A stretch of 64,000 nt of DNA from Coix lacryma-jobi var. lacryma-jobi (GCA_009763385.1 CM019826.1:96642848-96706847); one strand, 5' to 3'; shown: positions 10,679-22,755, numbered from the stretch's first letter. Notes: generated from the letters alone by a model not told the origin. Translations and numbers: made by a program.

Positions 10679-11905
10679 CTAGAATTGGTTGTTTCTCCTA
10701 AATCCCTGAGCCTGACTATTCATCATTGCCAATCGTTGTGATAATTGCCCAAGATCATCAAACTCCATACCGAATAGCTTTTCCCTGATATTCGGCAACA
10801 TGCCAGCTATAGCTATCCCTGGCAGTTGATCATCTGGTAAGTTCAGGGAATAGCAGAGATTTTTAGTCTCCCTGAATCTGCGCAAATATTCTTGCGGCAT
10901 CTCATTAGCTCTCATTTTCAAATTCATGAGGTCGACCAACTTCTTCTCATTGGTGCCCATAAAGAAATACGCATGGAATTTCTGTTCTAGCTCTGCCCAT
11001 GTACTAATAGAATTTGCCGACAGAAATGTGAACCATGAGAAAGCTGGTCCTGTTAATGACAGTGGGAAATACCGGATTCTCCAAGCCTCATCTGCAGACG
11101 CCTCTCCAAGTTGCATCAAGTAACGGCTGATGTGTTCTATAGTACTAGTGTCATCTTGGCCTGAAAACTTAGTAAGATCAGTGGGAGGTTTCACCCTTGG
11201 AGGAAGTGTCACTCGGTTGTACCATTCCGGGTAAGGAGATTTATAAGCGTAAGACTGATTCTTTAGCTTCAGGCCAAATTGATTTTGCATCATGTCGGCC
11301 ATCATGTGCATGATAAGGTCAACATTTGAATCTGGAGCCGCATGCGTTTGACCTCCAAGAAACGCCCCTGTTGAGTTTTTATAGCCTGGATTCGGGAAAG
11401 CATCAATCGCACTGTAATCAACGAACTCCTGATATCCATATCCATACATGTTCTTCTGCAACCTATTTGTTGCTGGAGACACTCTGAAGGCAGATTGTGG
11501 GACGTTTCCCGTCGTGCCGAATGCGAGTTGTCCATGAGTTGTGGGAGGTTGCTGCCCCTCGTGAAGGATCATCCCACCCCTGCTTGAACCAACTCCGCCG
11601 TCTTCAGCAGTTTTTCTCTGATGTTGGGGTACGGGGAATAACAGTGGTCCTTGCATTGGGCCAGCAGCTTCCTCAAAATGTTTATCAACTGTCGGGCCGA
11701 AAGTACCAACCATGATGGCACGAAAGGTATTTAAGAAAGTTGATTGATGATTTGTCATGGCCTCTGCTATAGCCTTGTACATTAGTTCGGATAGTTTTTG
11801 AGCATCTTCCTCATCAGTACTATCAGATTGATGAGGAAGGAGAGTTCTTGGGAGTGACTGCTTCTGGAAAACCTTGTTGCTCTTATTCTTAGAGAAGGAC
11901 ATCAA
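10679..11905 (-). CDS. gag: Gag capsid region, Tat element 1
   Basis: The frame encodes 408 aa. The N-terminal part is variable and Gln/Gly-rich. The capsid-like retrotransposon-gag domain (about residues 230-400) contains PPTDLTKFSGQDDTSTIEHISRYL, IRYFPLSLTGPAFSWF, WAELEQKFHAYFF and LRRFRETKNLCYSL. This matches gag of Tat element 2 (MNVRHFPLSLTGTAFAWF; WAELEEKFHNHFY). It is the longest intact frame of the element and could still encode a capsid protein, while protease and RT are damaged. Confidence 0.85.
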   Translation of the reverse strand: MMSFSKNKSNKVFQKQSLPRTLLPHQSDSTDEEDAQKLSELMYKAIAEAMTNHQSTFLNTFRAIMVGTFGPTVDKHFEEAAGPMQGPLLFPVPQHQRKTAEDGGVGSSRGGMILHEGQQPPTTHGQLAFGTTGNVPQSAFRVSPATNRLQKNMYGYGYQEFVDYSAIDAFPNPGYKNSTGAFLGGQTHAAPDSNVDLIMHMMADMMQNQFGLKLKNQSYAYKSPYPEWYNRVTLPPRVKPPTDLTKFSGQDDTSTIEHISRYLMQLGEASADEAWRIRYFPLSLTGPAFSWFTFLSANSISTWAELEQKFHAYFFMGTNEKKLVDLMNLKMRANEMPQEYLRRFRETKNLCYSLNLPDDQLPGIAIAGMLPNIREKLFGMEFDDLGQLSQRLAMMNSQAQGFRRNNQF

Positions 11906-12027
11906 GCATTTGTGCTAAAACTCGTCGCATGCTTGTTGTACTACATGTCTCAAGGCTCCTGGCAATTCTTCCATGGTAACTTCTAGAATTTGAGTATTGT
12001 CGATTTCAGGCATCTTGGAATGTGGTG

Positions 12028-12045
12028 TCCCACTGGGTGTGCCAA
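12028..12045 (-). other. Primer-binding site, Tat element 1
   Basis: Just inside the 5' (right-hand) LTR the minus strand reads TTTTTGGCACACCCAGTGGGAC. Tat element 2 has TTGGCGACTCCGCTGGGGA at the same place, so this is its diverged counterpart. I cannot assign the tRNA with confidence. Confidence 0.65.
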
Positions 12046-12051
12046 AAAGTG

Positions 12052-13421
12052 TGTTAACACAAAATGTGGCGCATTGTGCCACACACACAGCAAGCCGAAA
12101 AGCGTAGCTTCAATCGGGTGCCCGGACGGTTGGAAATCCGGAGACGTGCCAGTCGGTTTGACCTGAAAACCAACAAGGGATGAAAATGTGAGAATAAAAC
12201 TGGAACATGTCGGGTGAGACCAGACAGTTCCATATTTACGGCCCTGAAGCCACTTTTGACGACATACGGCTATAGAAGCTGTCTGCCAAGCATGTTCATA
12301 GAGTCATTCGGCTGATATGAATGAAAGCGTGTAAAAGTATTGACTGCCTAATACACATGAAAGAAAAGACACGCTTGAACAAGTAAGAATAAATTGAAAA
12401 TTGACGTATAACCAAGATCGGCAGACTAGCCGAATTGGGGTCCATGAAGAAGGAACATGCAAACAAACACGATCGAACTAATCTAAAACCTGCATCTGCC
12501 GCACGATACCTAGTTTTATCAAAGCTCAAACGTGATTGACATGTATGAACCCACAACACGTAACAATCTAGATTAGAAATTAATTCGGCCATTATGATCA
12601 TGCGATCTATAGGAGATGTCAGAAAAAAGACAAATATTAAAGCATAAGTAAACTTTGTAAAGAAAGGCCGAACAAAGTCAATCTAGATTGGGCAAAGGAG
12701 TGTTACAAAAATAATTAAACCATGCAACACATGATAACTTGATGAATCTACTAGATCTTGCCAAATCTAATAGTGTCAATAACTATCTCGCTTTTGTTAA
12801 ACATATCAAGTAAACGCCTGCCGCACGGTATTTACTCATAAGCAAAGCATAAGCAAAGACTTCTTGATCGTTAACAAAGATCCGCCGCACAACCGTTGGA
12901 AACAACCAAGACTACTTGCATCAAGTCTAAATCCACCGCATGATACTAGACATGATTACAAGGTTGTCGGAACTTACGGAGGTCGACGGATCGATGATTC
13001 CTCTCGAAGAACTCGATGACACGACAAAGGACTCAAAGATGGCACGGGGCCAATTTGTATTGATATGGTTGTGAACTCTTTTTACAATAGCCAAGGGTTT
13101 ATATTTATACTCTGGATGCAATACAAGTCCTAAGAGGACACGACTATGAAATATTAAAGAAAAATACAATATTTTTGGCCTTCGACTCCCTTCGGAATCT
13201 TCATTGCCTTAATTGTCGCAATTTTGTTGCCCGATCGGCTCTTGCTTCCATCGTTTCAATGGAAACTTCCCTTTTTTCAGAATAGCCGATCGCATAAGCA
13301 GTTGTCGAATCCTTGGTAACTAGCCAACCGCATGGACACTTGCCAAATGCCTCATACACCCATCTCTCGCATACTGGCCCATCTGTCATCTACTTGTACG
13401 TGCGAAAATCTGGTGTTAATA
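12052..13421 (-). repeat. 5' LTR of Tat element 1
   Basis: This is the 1,370-bp partner of 3822-5191. The TATA-like box is at 13102-13109 on the minus strand. The last bases read TTAATA where the partner has TTAACA, a terminal point change. Confidence 0.93.
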
Positions 13422-13426
13422 GTTTG

Positions 13427-14325
13427 GAGAGATGATGGCTAAGGAGTTTGAGATGTCTATGATTGGAGAGCTTAGTTACTTCCTTGGTCTACAAATCAAG
13501 CAAATGAAGAAAGGCACATTTGTTAGTCAAGGCAAGTACATCAAGGACATGCTCAAGAAGTTCGGGTTAGATGAAGCAAAAGCAATAACCACTCCAATGG
13601 GCACAAATGGATATTTGGATAGTGACTCTAGTGGTGACATGGTGGATCAAAAGCTATATCGGTCAATGATTGGAAGCCTACTCTATGTGACCGCATCAAG
13701 GCCGGATGTCATGTTTAGTGTATGCATGTGTGCAAGGTTCCAAGCCTCACCAAGAGAATGTCATTTGAAGGCAACCAAAAGAATATCGTGATATTTGAAG
13801 CACACTCCTAATGTTGGACTATGGTATCCCAAGGGCTCTCAATTTGAATTGATTGGATACTCGGATTCCGATTATGCGGGATGCAAGGTGGATAGAAAGA
13901 TCACATCGGGCACTTGTCAATTGCTTGGAAGATCACTTGTCTCATGGTCATCAAAGAAGCAAAATAGTGTTGCACTCTCTACCGCCGAAGCCGAATACAT
14001 ATCCGCGAGTAGTTGTTGTGCACAATTGCTATGGATGAAAGCAACATTGCAAGATTATGGAGTCAAGTTTGGACAAGTCCCATTGCTATGTGATAATGAG
14101 AGCGCCGTCAAAATAGCCACCAACCCGGTTCAACACTCAAGGATAAAGCACATTGATATAAGGCATCACTTCATTAGAGACCATCAAGCAAAGAAAGATA
14201 TATCTATTGAAAGTGTGGGCACCGATGATCAACTTGTTGATATCTTCACCAAGCCACTAGATGAGAGAAGGTTTTGCAAACTAAGGAATGAATTGAATAT
14301 CCTAGACTTCTCCAACATGAGTTGA
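13427..14325 (+). pseudogene. pol: Sirevirus pol part 3: RT C-terminus and RNase H
   Basis: RT resumes after the Tat insertion (MMAKEFEMSMIGELSYFLGL, then YRSMIGSLLYVTASRPD). A TGA at 13789-13791 interrupts it, and RNase H follows: YSDSDYAGC, SWSSKKQNSVALSTAEAEY, CDNESAVKIA, HIDIRHHFIRD and the end LVDIFTKPLDERRF. These contain the acidic catalytic residues of Copia RNase H. The frame matches part 2 once 9,605 bp (element plus one target copy) is discounted. Confidence 0.9.
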
Positions 14326-15399
14326 ATGCACCCCCACTTATGATATGCCTCTCCTCCAAGAAAGCAAAGGTGAAATTGTTTGGCATGTGCATTCATTCTT
14401 ATTAGGTTGTGTTCTAGTTCATACAGCCATCACATTGCTTATCTAGACTCATTCATGATAAATCAAATGAATTTGAAGTATATATGGTACCACTATTGCT
14501 TCTATGTTTGACTTGTTCTAGTGGTAGCATATAACTTGTTTGTGAGCTTGTAACTCTAGTGTTTGATCTAGTAAGTGAGCAATATGTGTTTAACCAACGT
14601 GAGTAAGATAACCATTGCAAGATGTGTGAAGAAGCTTACTCTAGAGCAAACCGTGTTAAAAGTCTTATGCTCATAAGCTAGATTAAGCCACAAGTTGCCT
14701 TAGTATGATCACCTCATGTGAATCTCATGAACAATGTTGTCTCCTTTCATTAAAACTTGCCCCACCTTTATGATAATTGTTGATAAAGGGGGAGAAAATG
14801 ATGCAACAAAGATATGCTAATGACAGGGGGAGATAACAAAGAGTGTAAGTTTCAAGTGGTTTGCAGCGTGGAAACAACAACTAAAATTTGAGCTTACAAA
14901 TAGGGGGAGCAAGCTCATAAACATGTATGTTGCATTTGAAATGTGCATATTCAATATGATGGATTGTTTTTCTTAAGTTTTTTAATTTGATATCCATGCT
15001 TATATGGTGAATGCTAGTGATAGGACATGATTGATGAATTGATTCACTAGCATGTATAAGGAGGTAACTAGACATATGTCAAGTGGTTCAAGAGCCCTTT
15101 TATAATGTTGATCTCACGGGGTTCTTAAGTTTTGATGTATGTCTAGTGACAAATGGTGCTAAGGATGGTATAATATGTGCACTCTGATTGGTATCACGCT
15201 TCAAAGGTCCATTCTTATACCTTAGCATCATCATTGATAATATTGCTCACCCATAATTCATATCCATACATATGTGCCAAATTTAGAACCAAACTCTATA
15301 GCACATATGTAGGGGGGGCAATACTATCAATGTGGTTACTCAAAATTTAAATCACATATCTTTGTATAGGTTGTCATCAATTACCAAAAAGGGGGAGAT
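14326..15399 (+). other. Sirevirus 3' non-coding spacer with repeated polypurine tracts
   Basis: No convincing ORF. G-rich tracts recur: AAAGGGGGAGAAA (about 14785), CAGGGGGAGATA (about 14823), TAGGGGGAGCAA (about 14901), TAGGGGGGGCAA (about 15310) and AAAAAGGGGGAGAT (15386-15399), the last directly before the LTR. Multiplied polypurine tracts are a recognised Sirevirus trait; only the last should prime plus-strand synthesis by position. No envelope-like ORF is visible. Confidence 0.8.
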
Positions 15400-17554
15400 T
15401 GAAAGCCCTAGTTTGGTTTTGGTTAATTGATGAAACCTATTTGGTCTAATCCTATTGCTAAGCATGTGTGTAGCTTATAAGAAAGGATTGAGACCAAGCC
15501 AAGTGGTGGAGCTAGCAAGTTGGCAACCATGGAGGATGGTGATGGCCACAAGCACTCAATAGATCAAGTGCTCTACCATTGGTGAAATGAAGAATAGAAG
15601 AGATGGGGCAAAGAGGCCCGAAGGCAAAGGTATAACCTATAGGGCTCTTTGCTTTAGTGATCAAGACACTTAGTGAGTGTGATCACATTTATGATACATA
15701 GCTGTACTATTAATAGGAGATAATTCATGGCTTATGTGATGTTCAAGTGCCACTAGGAGTTCTCTAACATATTGATGCTATAGACCTAGTGAGTGACTAA
15801 CAAAACCCCTTGGAAAATGCTTTGCAAAATGCTAACACACATGCATTTAAAGATGTACACTTGGTGGTGTTGGCACTTTTGGGATAAAGGGGTGTTCCGG
15901 AGTTGTGGAGAAGTGGGAGAAACTAGCATTTTTCGGAAGAGAAGTAGTGTGTTCGGAAGCATTGGACGCTGGTCCGAGGGGCATCGGACGCTGGGCCGAG
16001 CGTCCGATGGTAAACCCTAGTTTCTATCAAATGTTGAAGGGGCATCGGACGCTGGCAACGGACACTGAGGAAACACTGTTGCAGAGTCTGATGTAGGTGA
16101 CGTGGCGCGAGCTTGTTTTCCAGGAAGCATCGGATGCTGGCCTGCGTCCGATGCGAATCCATCAGACGCGTCCGATGTGATTTGACCCTTTCTGAAACCT
16201 CCCTGCATGGTCATCGGACACATGGGTTGAGCGTCCGATGTGATGATGGCTGTGCATCCGATGTGACGGAGGTTTGTGCTGAAATGAGCAGTGGCATCGG
16301 AGCGTCCGATGCCTGGCATCGGCGCGTCCGATGTCACATTAACCGTGGCGCGAAGGGAATTGACCGTTGGGATCTAACGGGCTGAATTCATATCAGGGGG
16401 ACACGTGGCTCCATCTGGAGCATCGGACGCTGGGGCAGCGTCCGATGGTTGAGCATCGGCGCGTCTGATGCCCCCGACTCTGGCCCAACGACTAGGCCAA
16501 CTTGAGTGGCCTATTTAAGGGGCTTGGGCGGCTTACTTGGTTTCTCTCTTGCACATTTTGATTCCTAAGCATTCTAGTGAGCTTTGGCAAGCCTCCCAAC
16601 TCATATCCCAAGTTGATTTGATCAAACCAAGTGAGATTGAGTGATCTAGTGCGTGATTTGAAAGAGTTCAATCTAGTGGCACTAGTCCTTCGCATCGGCT
16701 TTGAGTTTCTTATTACTCTTGGCATTTGTCGGTGCCTAGATGGCTTGGAGGCATTGTGGTGTTGTTGGCAAGAGAAGGAGATTGTTCTTGGCCACCACCG
16801 ATCGTGATTGTGAGAGGTTTTGGAGCCTCACCTTGCCGGAGCAGCAAGAGGCATCCTTAGTGGATTGCTCGTGTCATTGAGTTACCTCACTAGCGGTAGA
16901 TTCTTGTGGCGCTCTTTGTGAGCTTGGCTTTGTGCCAATTAGCCATCGGGTCACCTAGTGTTGGTCGACACAACGGGAAGTAGCGTGTCGGCAAGCACGT
17001 GAACCTCGGGATAAATCTTGGTGTCTCGTGTGCTTATTGTGATTGCTTTTATACCTTGGTGATTGGTCTTCATATTCACATTCTTGGTGATTGGCATCAC
17101 AAGTGGATTTCACCGGTGATTGGATTTCTACTAGACGATCCCGAAGGCTCGGTAAAATCACTTCTATCTAGCTTGTTTACTTTTGTATTTACTTTGAGCT
17201 ATTTCTCTTGTGTAGATACTATCACTTGTTGTATATCTCTTGTTATATACTTTGTGTACCTAGTTGTGATTAGTTTGCTTAGTCTATCTATTGCACATAC
17301 TTGTCTCATATACATTTTGTATATCATACTTGTACTAGAGCTAGATAGCTTTATTCCGCATTAGATATTAGCTCTAGCTGATTGTGTGACATAGAAATAT
17401 TAGGTAGAATTGTTGGATAGGTGGCTTGCAACATACTATTAGGCTAGCGCAAAAAGCTTCGTCATTTGTTATACTAATAGTGTTTGCCTAAGTGTTTTTT
17501 AGATTTTTGATTAGGCTATTAACCCCCGCCCCTCTAGCCAATTTGGACCTTTCA
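15400..17554 (+). repeat. 3' LTR of the Sirevirus (2,155 bp)
   Basis: It begins TGAAAGCCCTAG right after the final polypurine tract and ends TTTGGACCTTTCA, giving inverted ends TGAAAG/CTTTCA. A TATA-like TATTTAA lies at 16513-16519, downstream of the palindrome cluster (15982-16470), so the cluster is in U3. The partner LTR is outside the window, so neither target duplication nor age can be read. Confidence 0.85.
15982..16470 (+). repeat. Cluster of inverted CATCGGACGC / GCGTCCGATG repeats in Sirevirus U3
   Basis: Half-sites CATCGG(A)CGC and GCGTCCGATG recur through about 490 bp, often paired as inverted repeats: 15982-16009, 16160-16177, 16295-16311, 16317-16333, 16421-16447, 16454-16470, with further single half-sites. 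Spacing in the pairs ranges from zero to about 10 bases. They sit just upstream of the TATA-like box, as promoter elements or hairpins would. Confidence 0.9.
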
Positions 17555-20500
17555 CATCTGCAACAACGGGATAAACCCTAACTACGGGAATGTACTCAGC
17601 TAGATTTACTCATCTAACTGAAAATAAAGATACCAAGGATATGCAAGGCTTTCTAGGTGGAGCTGGGAATTTAGTTGCAGAAAGAGCTCAAGTTAAGATG
17701 AGTAATATTTAATTAATGAATGAGCAGTCTTCTTTTAACCTATTCTTTATTCTAGGTTTGCACCTGAACTATAACACTCACTTGATTCTAACAAACAATA
17801 ATATAATACCATATCAGGTTTGCTTTATCGATAATTTAGTTGAAACTTCAATCATCACATGGAGTTGTATTGTGGTGAAGCTCGACATAGTTTCCCACTG
17901 ACCGGGGGAGACGGCGACTTGAATCGAATTACAAACCAGCTGGCGAAAAACCTTTAATACAAACTCACACTTTCCCCGTTGGGTCCATGCATTGGGTCAC
18001 CGCTCGATACTGTCTGTGGTGGTAATCGTCGCAGCTCACAACACGGACCACCCAATTGGAACTAAACGATGGCCATTCCAAGGCAGATCGTGTTTCCATA
18101 CTAGAGGGTGCGACACGGGTTGAGACCGGCCCGGACAGCGTCTAACCGGCTTTGGGGTCGGGAATACATCACCGGCACCCTAAGTAAAATGGCGCTTTCA
18201 GAAATGAATGAGGGCCAACATCGATACAAACCTACATGATCCAACGGACGAGTTGCCCCAAGTTTCCAAACTTGTGCCTTGCCAGGTAAATACCACCAGG
18301 GGTATTACGGAAATATCCTTTATTTACTAATAATTAAGCAAGCTAAGTAGTTCTACTTTAATAGATAACAGGATAACAAGGCAGGTATATTCTATAATCA
18401 AGAAATGGTAATGCAGCAAGTGGAATTCAATCAACTCCTATACCTAATGCATCACAATATAAAATACTCAAGTAAATTAATTATAAAAACTGGGAGACTT
18501 AAAATGTTCCGGGGTTTGCCCTGGGAGAAAATGGAGGTCTCGTGCGTGGGGCACTCGGGCAAGTCAGTGACGGGGTCGGTGCTAGCTATTTCCTCGAGCT
18601 GCTGGACTTCGTGCACTTCGGGCTCCTCGTTTCGCTCCGGCTCGGGGTCGTTCTCCGGAACTACCGATCCTATTTGCAATGCGACAATAAATAAATAAAT
18701 AATGTGTGGTGCATTATGATAGTATGCAAAAGTAAATTATCTTGTGCAAACCAATAAAACCAACTTGTTGAACCACTATTTACATTGAAGAAATATTTAC
18801 TTTACCGTAATTATAAAACTATTATTTCAATTACTTTCTATTTATTATTTTCAGAATAACTCAGGTTTGTACAACAAGTGTTGTTTCCTGTACTCAGAAA
18901 ACTCTACAAAAATTACAGGAGCTAATCTGCACTTACTGAACTTCTCTGTAAAAATTTCAGCAAGAAATAAAATACGGACCAGCATATATAAAAAGATTAA
19001 ATAAACAACCAAAAAGGTGCTTTGAACTAACTTTCCTTCTGAAAAGTGTCAAACAGCAAATTTTATATTTTTCCTGGATTCTTCTACCTAAAACAACATT
19101 ACTCCAGAAAAATGACTACTAGAGCATACATATATTATTCTACACAAATTCCCAAAGTTTTATCCAGTTTTAAACTTTTGAACTACAACCCTATTGGAAA
19201 AGGATGCAACATTCATTCTCATATTTTTCCCAGATTCTAAACAATATTTTATTTTTATCAAGAAAGTTCCATGAACAGTAATGTTATATTCTTTTTTGTA
19301 TGAATTTTCTAAGAACCATACAACTGACCACATACAACATTTTCTCAACTTTATTAAGATACACAGAGACTTCACAAATTTTACCATAATTTATTTTAGC
19401 ATATATTGCTCACAAGAAATATTCTAAAAAACTGCTAAAAAGACATTTAAACATAAATAGACACTTTTTCTACAGAAACAGACCCTCATATAATTTTCCT
19501 AGCTTCTACTCATAACAATGAGCATACACAAATTTTACCATATTTTAATCTGACCAAAAACATAACAACATATTTATTTAACAGATTACACATAAACTGA
19601 AATAAATAAAAACTGTGTAATAAACTCTATCCAAAATTACTTTCTTATTTTTTCCGGATAGCTCTACCTAAGAACAAATTAACAAAAATTATAGCACTTC
19701 ATTTGGACCATTAAAACGTGCTCTATGAAATAAACAAGCATCACTGGAAGAAATAAAGAAAAAGAAAAACATTTAAATCTCTCGACCAGGGCTTCATGGG
19801 CTCGGTCCATGGGCCAAGTGAGGCTGACGCGCAGGGCCGACTGAGTCAGCAGGCCCACCCGTCAGTGACAGCAAGACAGGGGAGATGGTTGACCGCGTGG
19901 TTCTCGCCAACGGTGAGGTCGCCGGCGGTGAGGGTGGCACGGGCGAGTTCGTCTGGGCGAGGCGAACCCGATGGCGGTGTTGGTTTGGCTAGCACACATC
20001 TAGAGCTCGCCGACGACGAGCAATGGCGGGTAGTGGCGGCGGATAGGTACGGCTACGCCATCTCCGGCGATTATCAGCTCGATGCGTGTGCGCGTGAGGT
20101 CCAGAGGACATAGAGAGAAACCCGGGTTGGTTTGGCCAGCAAATCTTCGGAGAAGCTTGGCCTCGCGCGCATGCCACGACAGCGGCCATGGCGCTCGGTC
20201 ATGCGAGAGAGAGAGCTAGGGAATGGTAGAGAGTGGACGAGCAGGTGTTCTCACTCTGCCTTGATGTGATGAAGAGCCTCGAAGAAGATGAGGCTCGGTG
20301 GAGTCTCGTCTGATGCGGAATGGTGGCGCGTGCTCCTAGGCGGTGGCGGTGCCCGAAGAGGGGCACTTCGCGTTCCGACGTCGGTGGGGCTCCGGGGACG
20401 GCGAGCTCGTGTGCACCGTGTGTCCGGGAGGTTGACGGAACTAGGGGCGAGAGGGATTGGATGATGATGCTTGGGCGTGGTCGGAACGTCGGCGGGGACT

Positions 20501-21282
20501 TTGCGGTGGCGGACGAAGGCAAGCAGAGGCGCTCGGCTCGCGTTCGCGTGTGGGAGAAGGAGAGCGAGAGCGAGAGTGAGAGCGAATGAGGGAGAAGTGG
20601 AGAGGGGACTCGGCCGAGTGCCGTTTTGTCCCTTGGACCGGCCGGTCTCGATGGTCGGGGCGGGGCCACAGTGGCGAGCGAGTGTGGGTGAGCGGTGCGG
20701 GAGGTCGTTGCATGCAAGGCGGGGCGCGAGTGGGTGAGGGAGATTGCGGGGCGTTGCGGCAGGGCAGCGCGTGAGGTGAGTGGGCGGGGAGGTCGTGTCG
20801 TGGCCGGCAACGGCCACGCGGCGGGTGTAGCTGGCGCTCGGCGTGGGCGTGGTCGCGTGGCGTGCGCACGACACGCGGGAGCGGGAGCGGGGGTGTGCGG
20901 CTAGCTGGGCTAAAAAGGCCAGATGGGCCGAATGGGAAGCGTCAGGATTTTTCCAACCTTTTTCTTTTTCAAATTTTCCTTTTTAAACTTGTTTAATTCA
21001 AAACAGTTTCAAAAACTCCAAACCAGGATTTGACCCAAAAACAAAAGTTTCTCAAAATAATTTTCTCTACAACGTTTATATAGGACATAATTTCTGAAAA
21101 TCATTTCTCTAACATGTACAGAATTAAAGCTAATATTAGGGCTAGAAATCATTTTTGCTTTTATTTTTTTAATTATTAATCTACACTTAATTAGGACAGA
21201 GTGTCTACATGAAAAGTGTTATACTCATTATTCTCTATTTTATAAAAAAAATCCAAGACAAGACTCCAAATAAACAGGCAAG
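17555..21282 (-). mobile_element. Antisense long Gypsy LTR, main part
   Basis: Read on the minus strand this resembles the chromovirus LTR at 48359-52454: an AT-rich start, a GC-rich middle (19790-20930), a long AT-rich stretch and a tail with 'GCTGAGTACATTCCC...GTTGTTGCAGATG', parallel to 'GTTGAGTACCTTTGT...ATGTTGCAGGTATG' near 51990-52035. The last roughly 420 bp of the LTR are missing here because the Sirevirus inserted at 17555; they should lie left of the window. ORFs in the GC-rich middle (20199-20904, both strands) are compositional and show no domain. No internal gag or pol is attached in the window. Confidence 0.65.
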
Positions 21283-22755
21283 TGTTGACGTTTGTTAGTG
21301 CAAATAGAATATGAAAGATTCTGCAAGCGCACAGAACACCATCATAGCATTTTACCGGGAGTATTCCAGGATCGTTATTTATATTTTACCACTGGGAAGC
21401 AAGGGTTAAGAATCTGATAACTCACTATCATGTATCTACTAACTCAGAGTACTAACTAGACTAAAGCAGGAGTGAATGATATATGAAATTATAATGAATG
21501 AAAGCACAATAAATGAGAATTCAATGATAATTGTAAAGATAACTATAGTGGGAGGACAACAGGAGAGATCAAGGTTCCTATGCACTTCTCTATTACTTGA
21601 GTTCTAAGGTAACAAGGATGAAAAGATATAGCAGTCATATAATAATACTTCGGGACACATTAGAACACCAACCACAGAAAGGGGTGAGAAGGGGGTTAGG
21701 AAGCTCTGACTACGGTCCTACGAACATCAACCCGAACGTGGTGGAATACGTCGGCCATCAGGGCTGTCACCACCTAGGGCTACCACAACTATCTGTGGGG
21801 TTGAGCGCAACCTCAGGTAACCTATAGACTAAACACCAAGTCTAATCTACTCATTACTACTCTAATTATGGCCTATAACTAGAGCACTCGATACGAGTGG
21901 AGATCCTATGCTAGAACATAACAACTATACTAATCATAATATGAAAGGCATAAAGTAAATAGAGAGGATAAATATATTAAAGCATAAGTCTTACAAAGAA
22001 AAGATACAAAGCCATACCAAAACTCTGAAGACTCCTCCGAAACCGGAGCGCAGCTCCGCTCTCCCTAACTCCCGACTAGAGCTAAGCTATTACATTGGAA
22101 AATCTAAACCTAATTACATAGAGAGGAGAGGTTGTCCTTCGAGGGACGCCTCTACAAATACTCCCTAATGATGTTGTCCTGCCTCAGGGGGGGTCCTGGG
22201 TTTATTATATAGGGGCTCCTGGCCTCCCCTCCACCTTGGGCAAGCGATGTGGTACTAAATCCTTCGCCATGTGCACATGGGCCTTAATGGGCCAAAACGC
22301 GTCGAAGAGGTCGGTTGGAGTGCCTCACGCAAAGGGGGGCGAGTTTGGGCCCCACACCAGACCGGTCGGTCCAGGAGAGAGACCGACCGGTCTGCCTCTA
22401 TGACATGTGGGCCCCGCCTTCCGTGGGTCGCTTTCTCATGTCTTCTGGAATGTTCTGGAATGTTCTAGAATCTTCCAAGTCGTATCCATCGAGGACTCTC
22501 GCTTCGGGACTCCAAATATAGCAAATCATATGTCCGTTTCGATCGTCTCGACGAGGTCTTCGCAATGGTGTGCTCTGTTTTATCACTTGAGATACTTTTA
22601 TATGGTAAAAATATGGATGTCCTACAAAACAAGTGAGAGCACCAAAACTCGTGGAACTTGTTAGTTTCAAACCCTACAACTATGCTTTGTGATTCATTTA
22701 GTGTCATTTAATGCAATAGTTGATGGTTAATTATGAGCATTAGTGAGCGTCAACA
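21283..22755 (-). repeat. 3' LTR of the LARD-like element
   Basis: Similar throughout to 27666-29118, with small indels; I estimate about 2% divergence by eye. A minus-strand TATA-like run (TATATAATAAA) lies near 22203-22213. Directly outside at 22757-22770 the minus strand reads AAGCTTGGGGGAACT, the polypurine tract. Confidence 0.88.

Larger units (their letters stand above)
3822..13421 (-). mobile_element. Tat-lineage Ty3/Gypsy element 1, internally deleted, with antisense genes
   Basis: Two direct LTRs of exactly 1,370 bp (3822-5191, 12052-13421) have inverted termini TGTTRACAC and GTGTTAACA. The element is flanked by the 5-bp duplication GTTTG (3817-3821, 13422-13426) inside the Sirevirus RT. 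Gag, protease, an RT N-terminal stub, RNase H and an integrase C-terminus are on the minus strand, so the 5' LTR is the right-hand one. The RT core, archaeal-type RNase H and integrase core are deleted. Between pol and the 3' LTR lie two plus-strand multi-exon genes, as in Tat elements with antisense extra ORFs (Grande, RIRE2, Retand). By eye the LTRs differ at about 40-45 sites (about 3%). Confidence 0.92.
1..17554 (+). mobile_element. Sirevirus-type Ty1/Copia retrotransposon, 5' truncated by window edge, interrupted
   Basis: The order is gag with CCHC knuckles, DSG protease, GAG-pre-integrase, integrase, Copia RT (YVDD) and RNase H, followed by about 1 kb of non-coding DNA with repeated G-rich tracts and a long LTR (15400-17554) bounded by TGAAAG and CTTTCA. 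Integrase before RT defines Copia. The large Lys-rich gag, repeated polypurine tracts and long LTR with palindromic repeats are known Sirevirus features. The 5' LTR is left of the window. A 9,600-bp Gypsy element occupies 3822-13421; removing it and one GTTTG copy brings the RT frame back into register. The polyprotein has one frame change and three stops, so this copy is not autonomous. Confidence 0.9.

Noticed and set aside
14326..15399. Search for an envelope-like ORF downstream of Sirevirus RNase H
   Set aside because: Some Sireviruses carry one, but only short frames (64 aa or less) exist here.
15982..16470. Palindromic repeats considered as a CRISPR-like array
   Set aside because: Spacing and repeat length are irregular, units are about 10 bp, and the context is a plant Copia LTR.
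20199..20904. Overlapping 140-207 aa frames near 20.2-20.9 kb
   Set aside because: Arg/Pro/Ser-rich frames open in many registers at once, as expected for GC-rich LTR DNA. No motif found.
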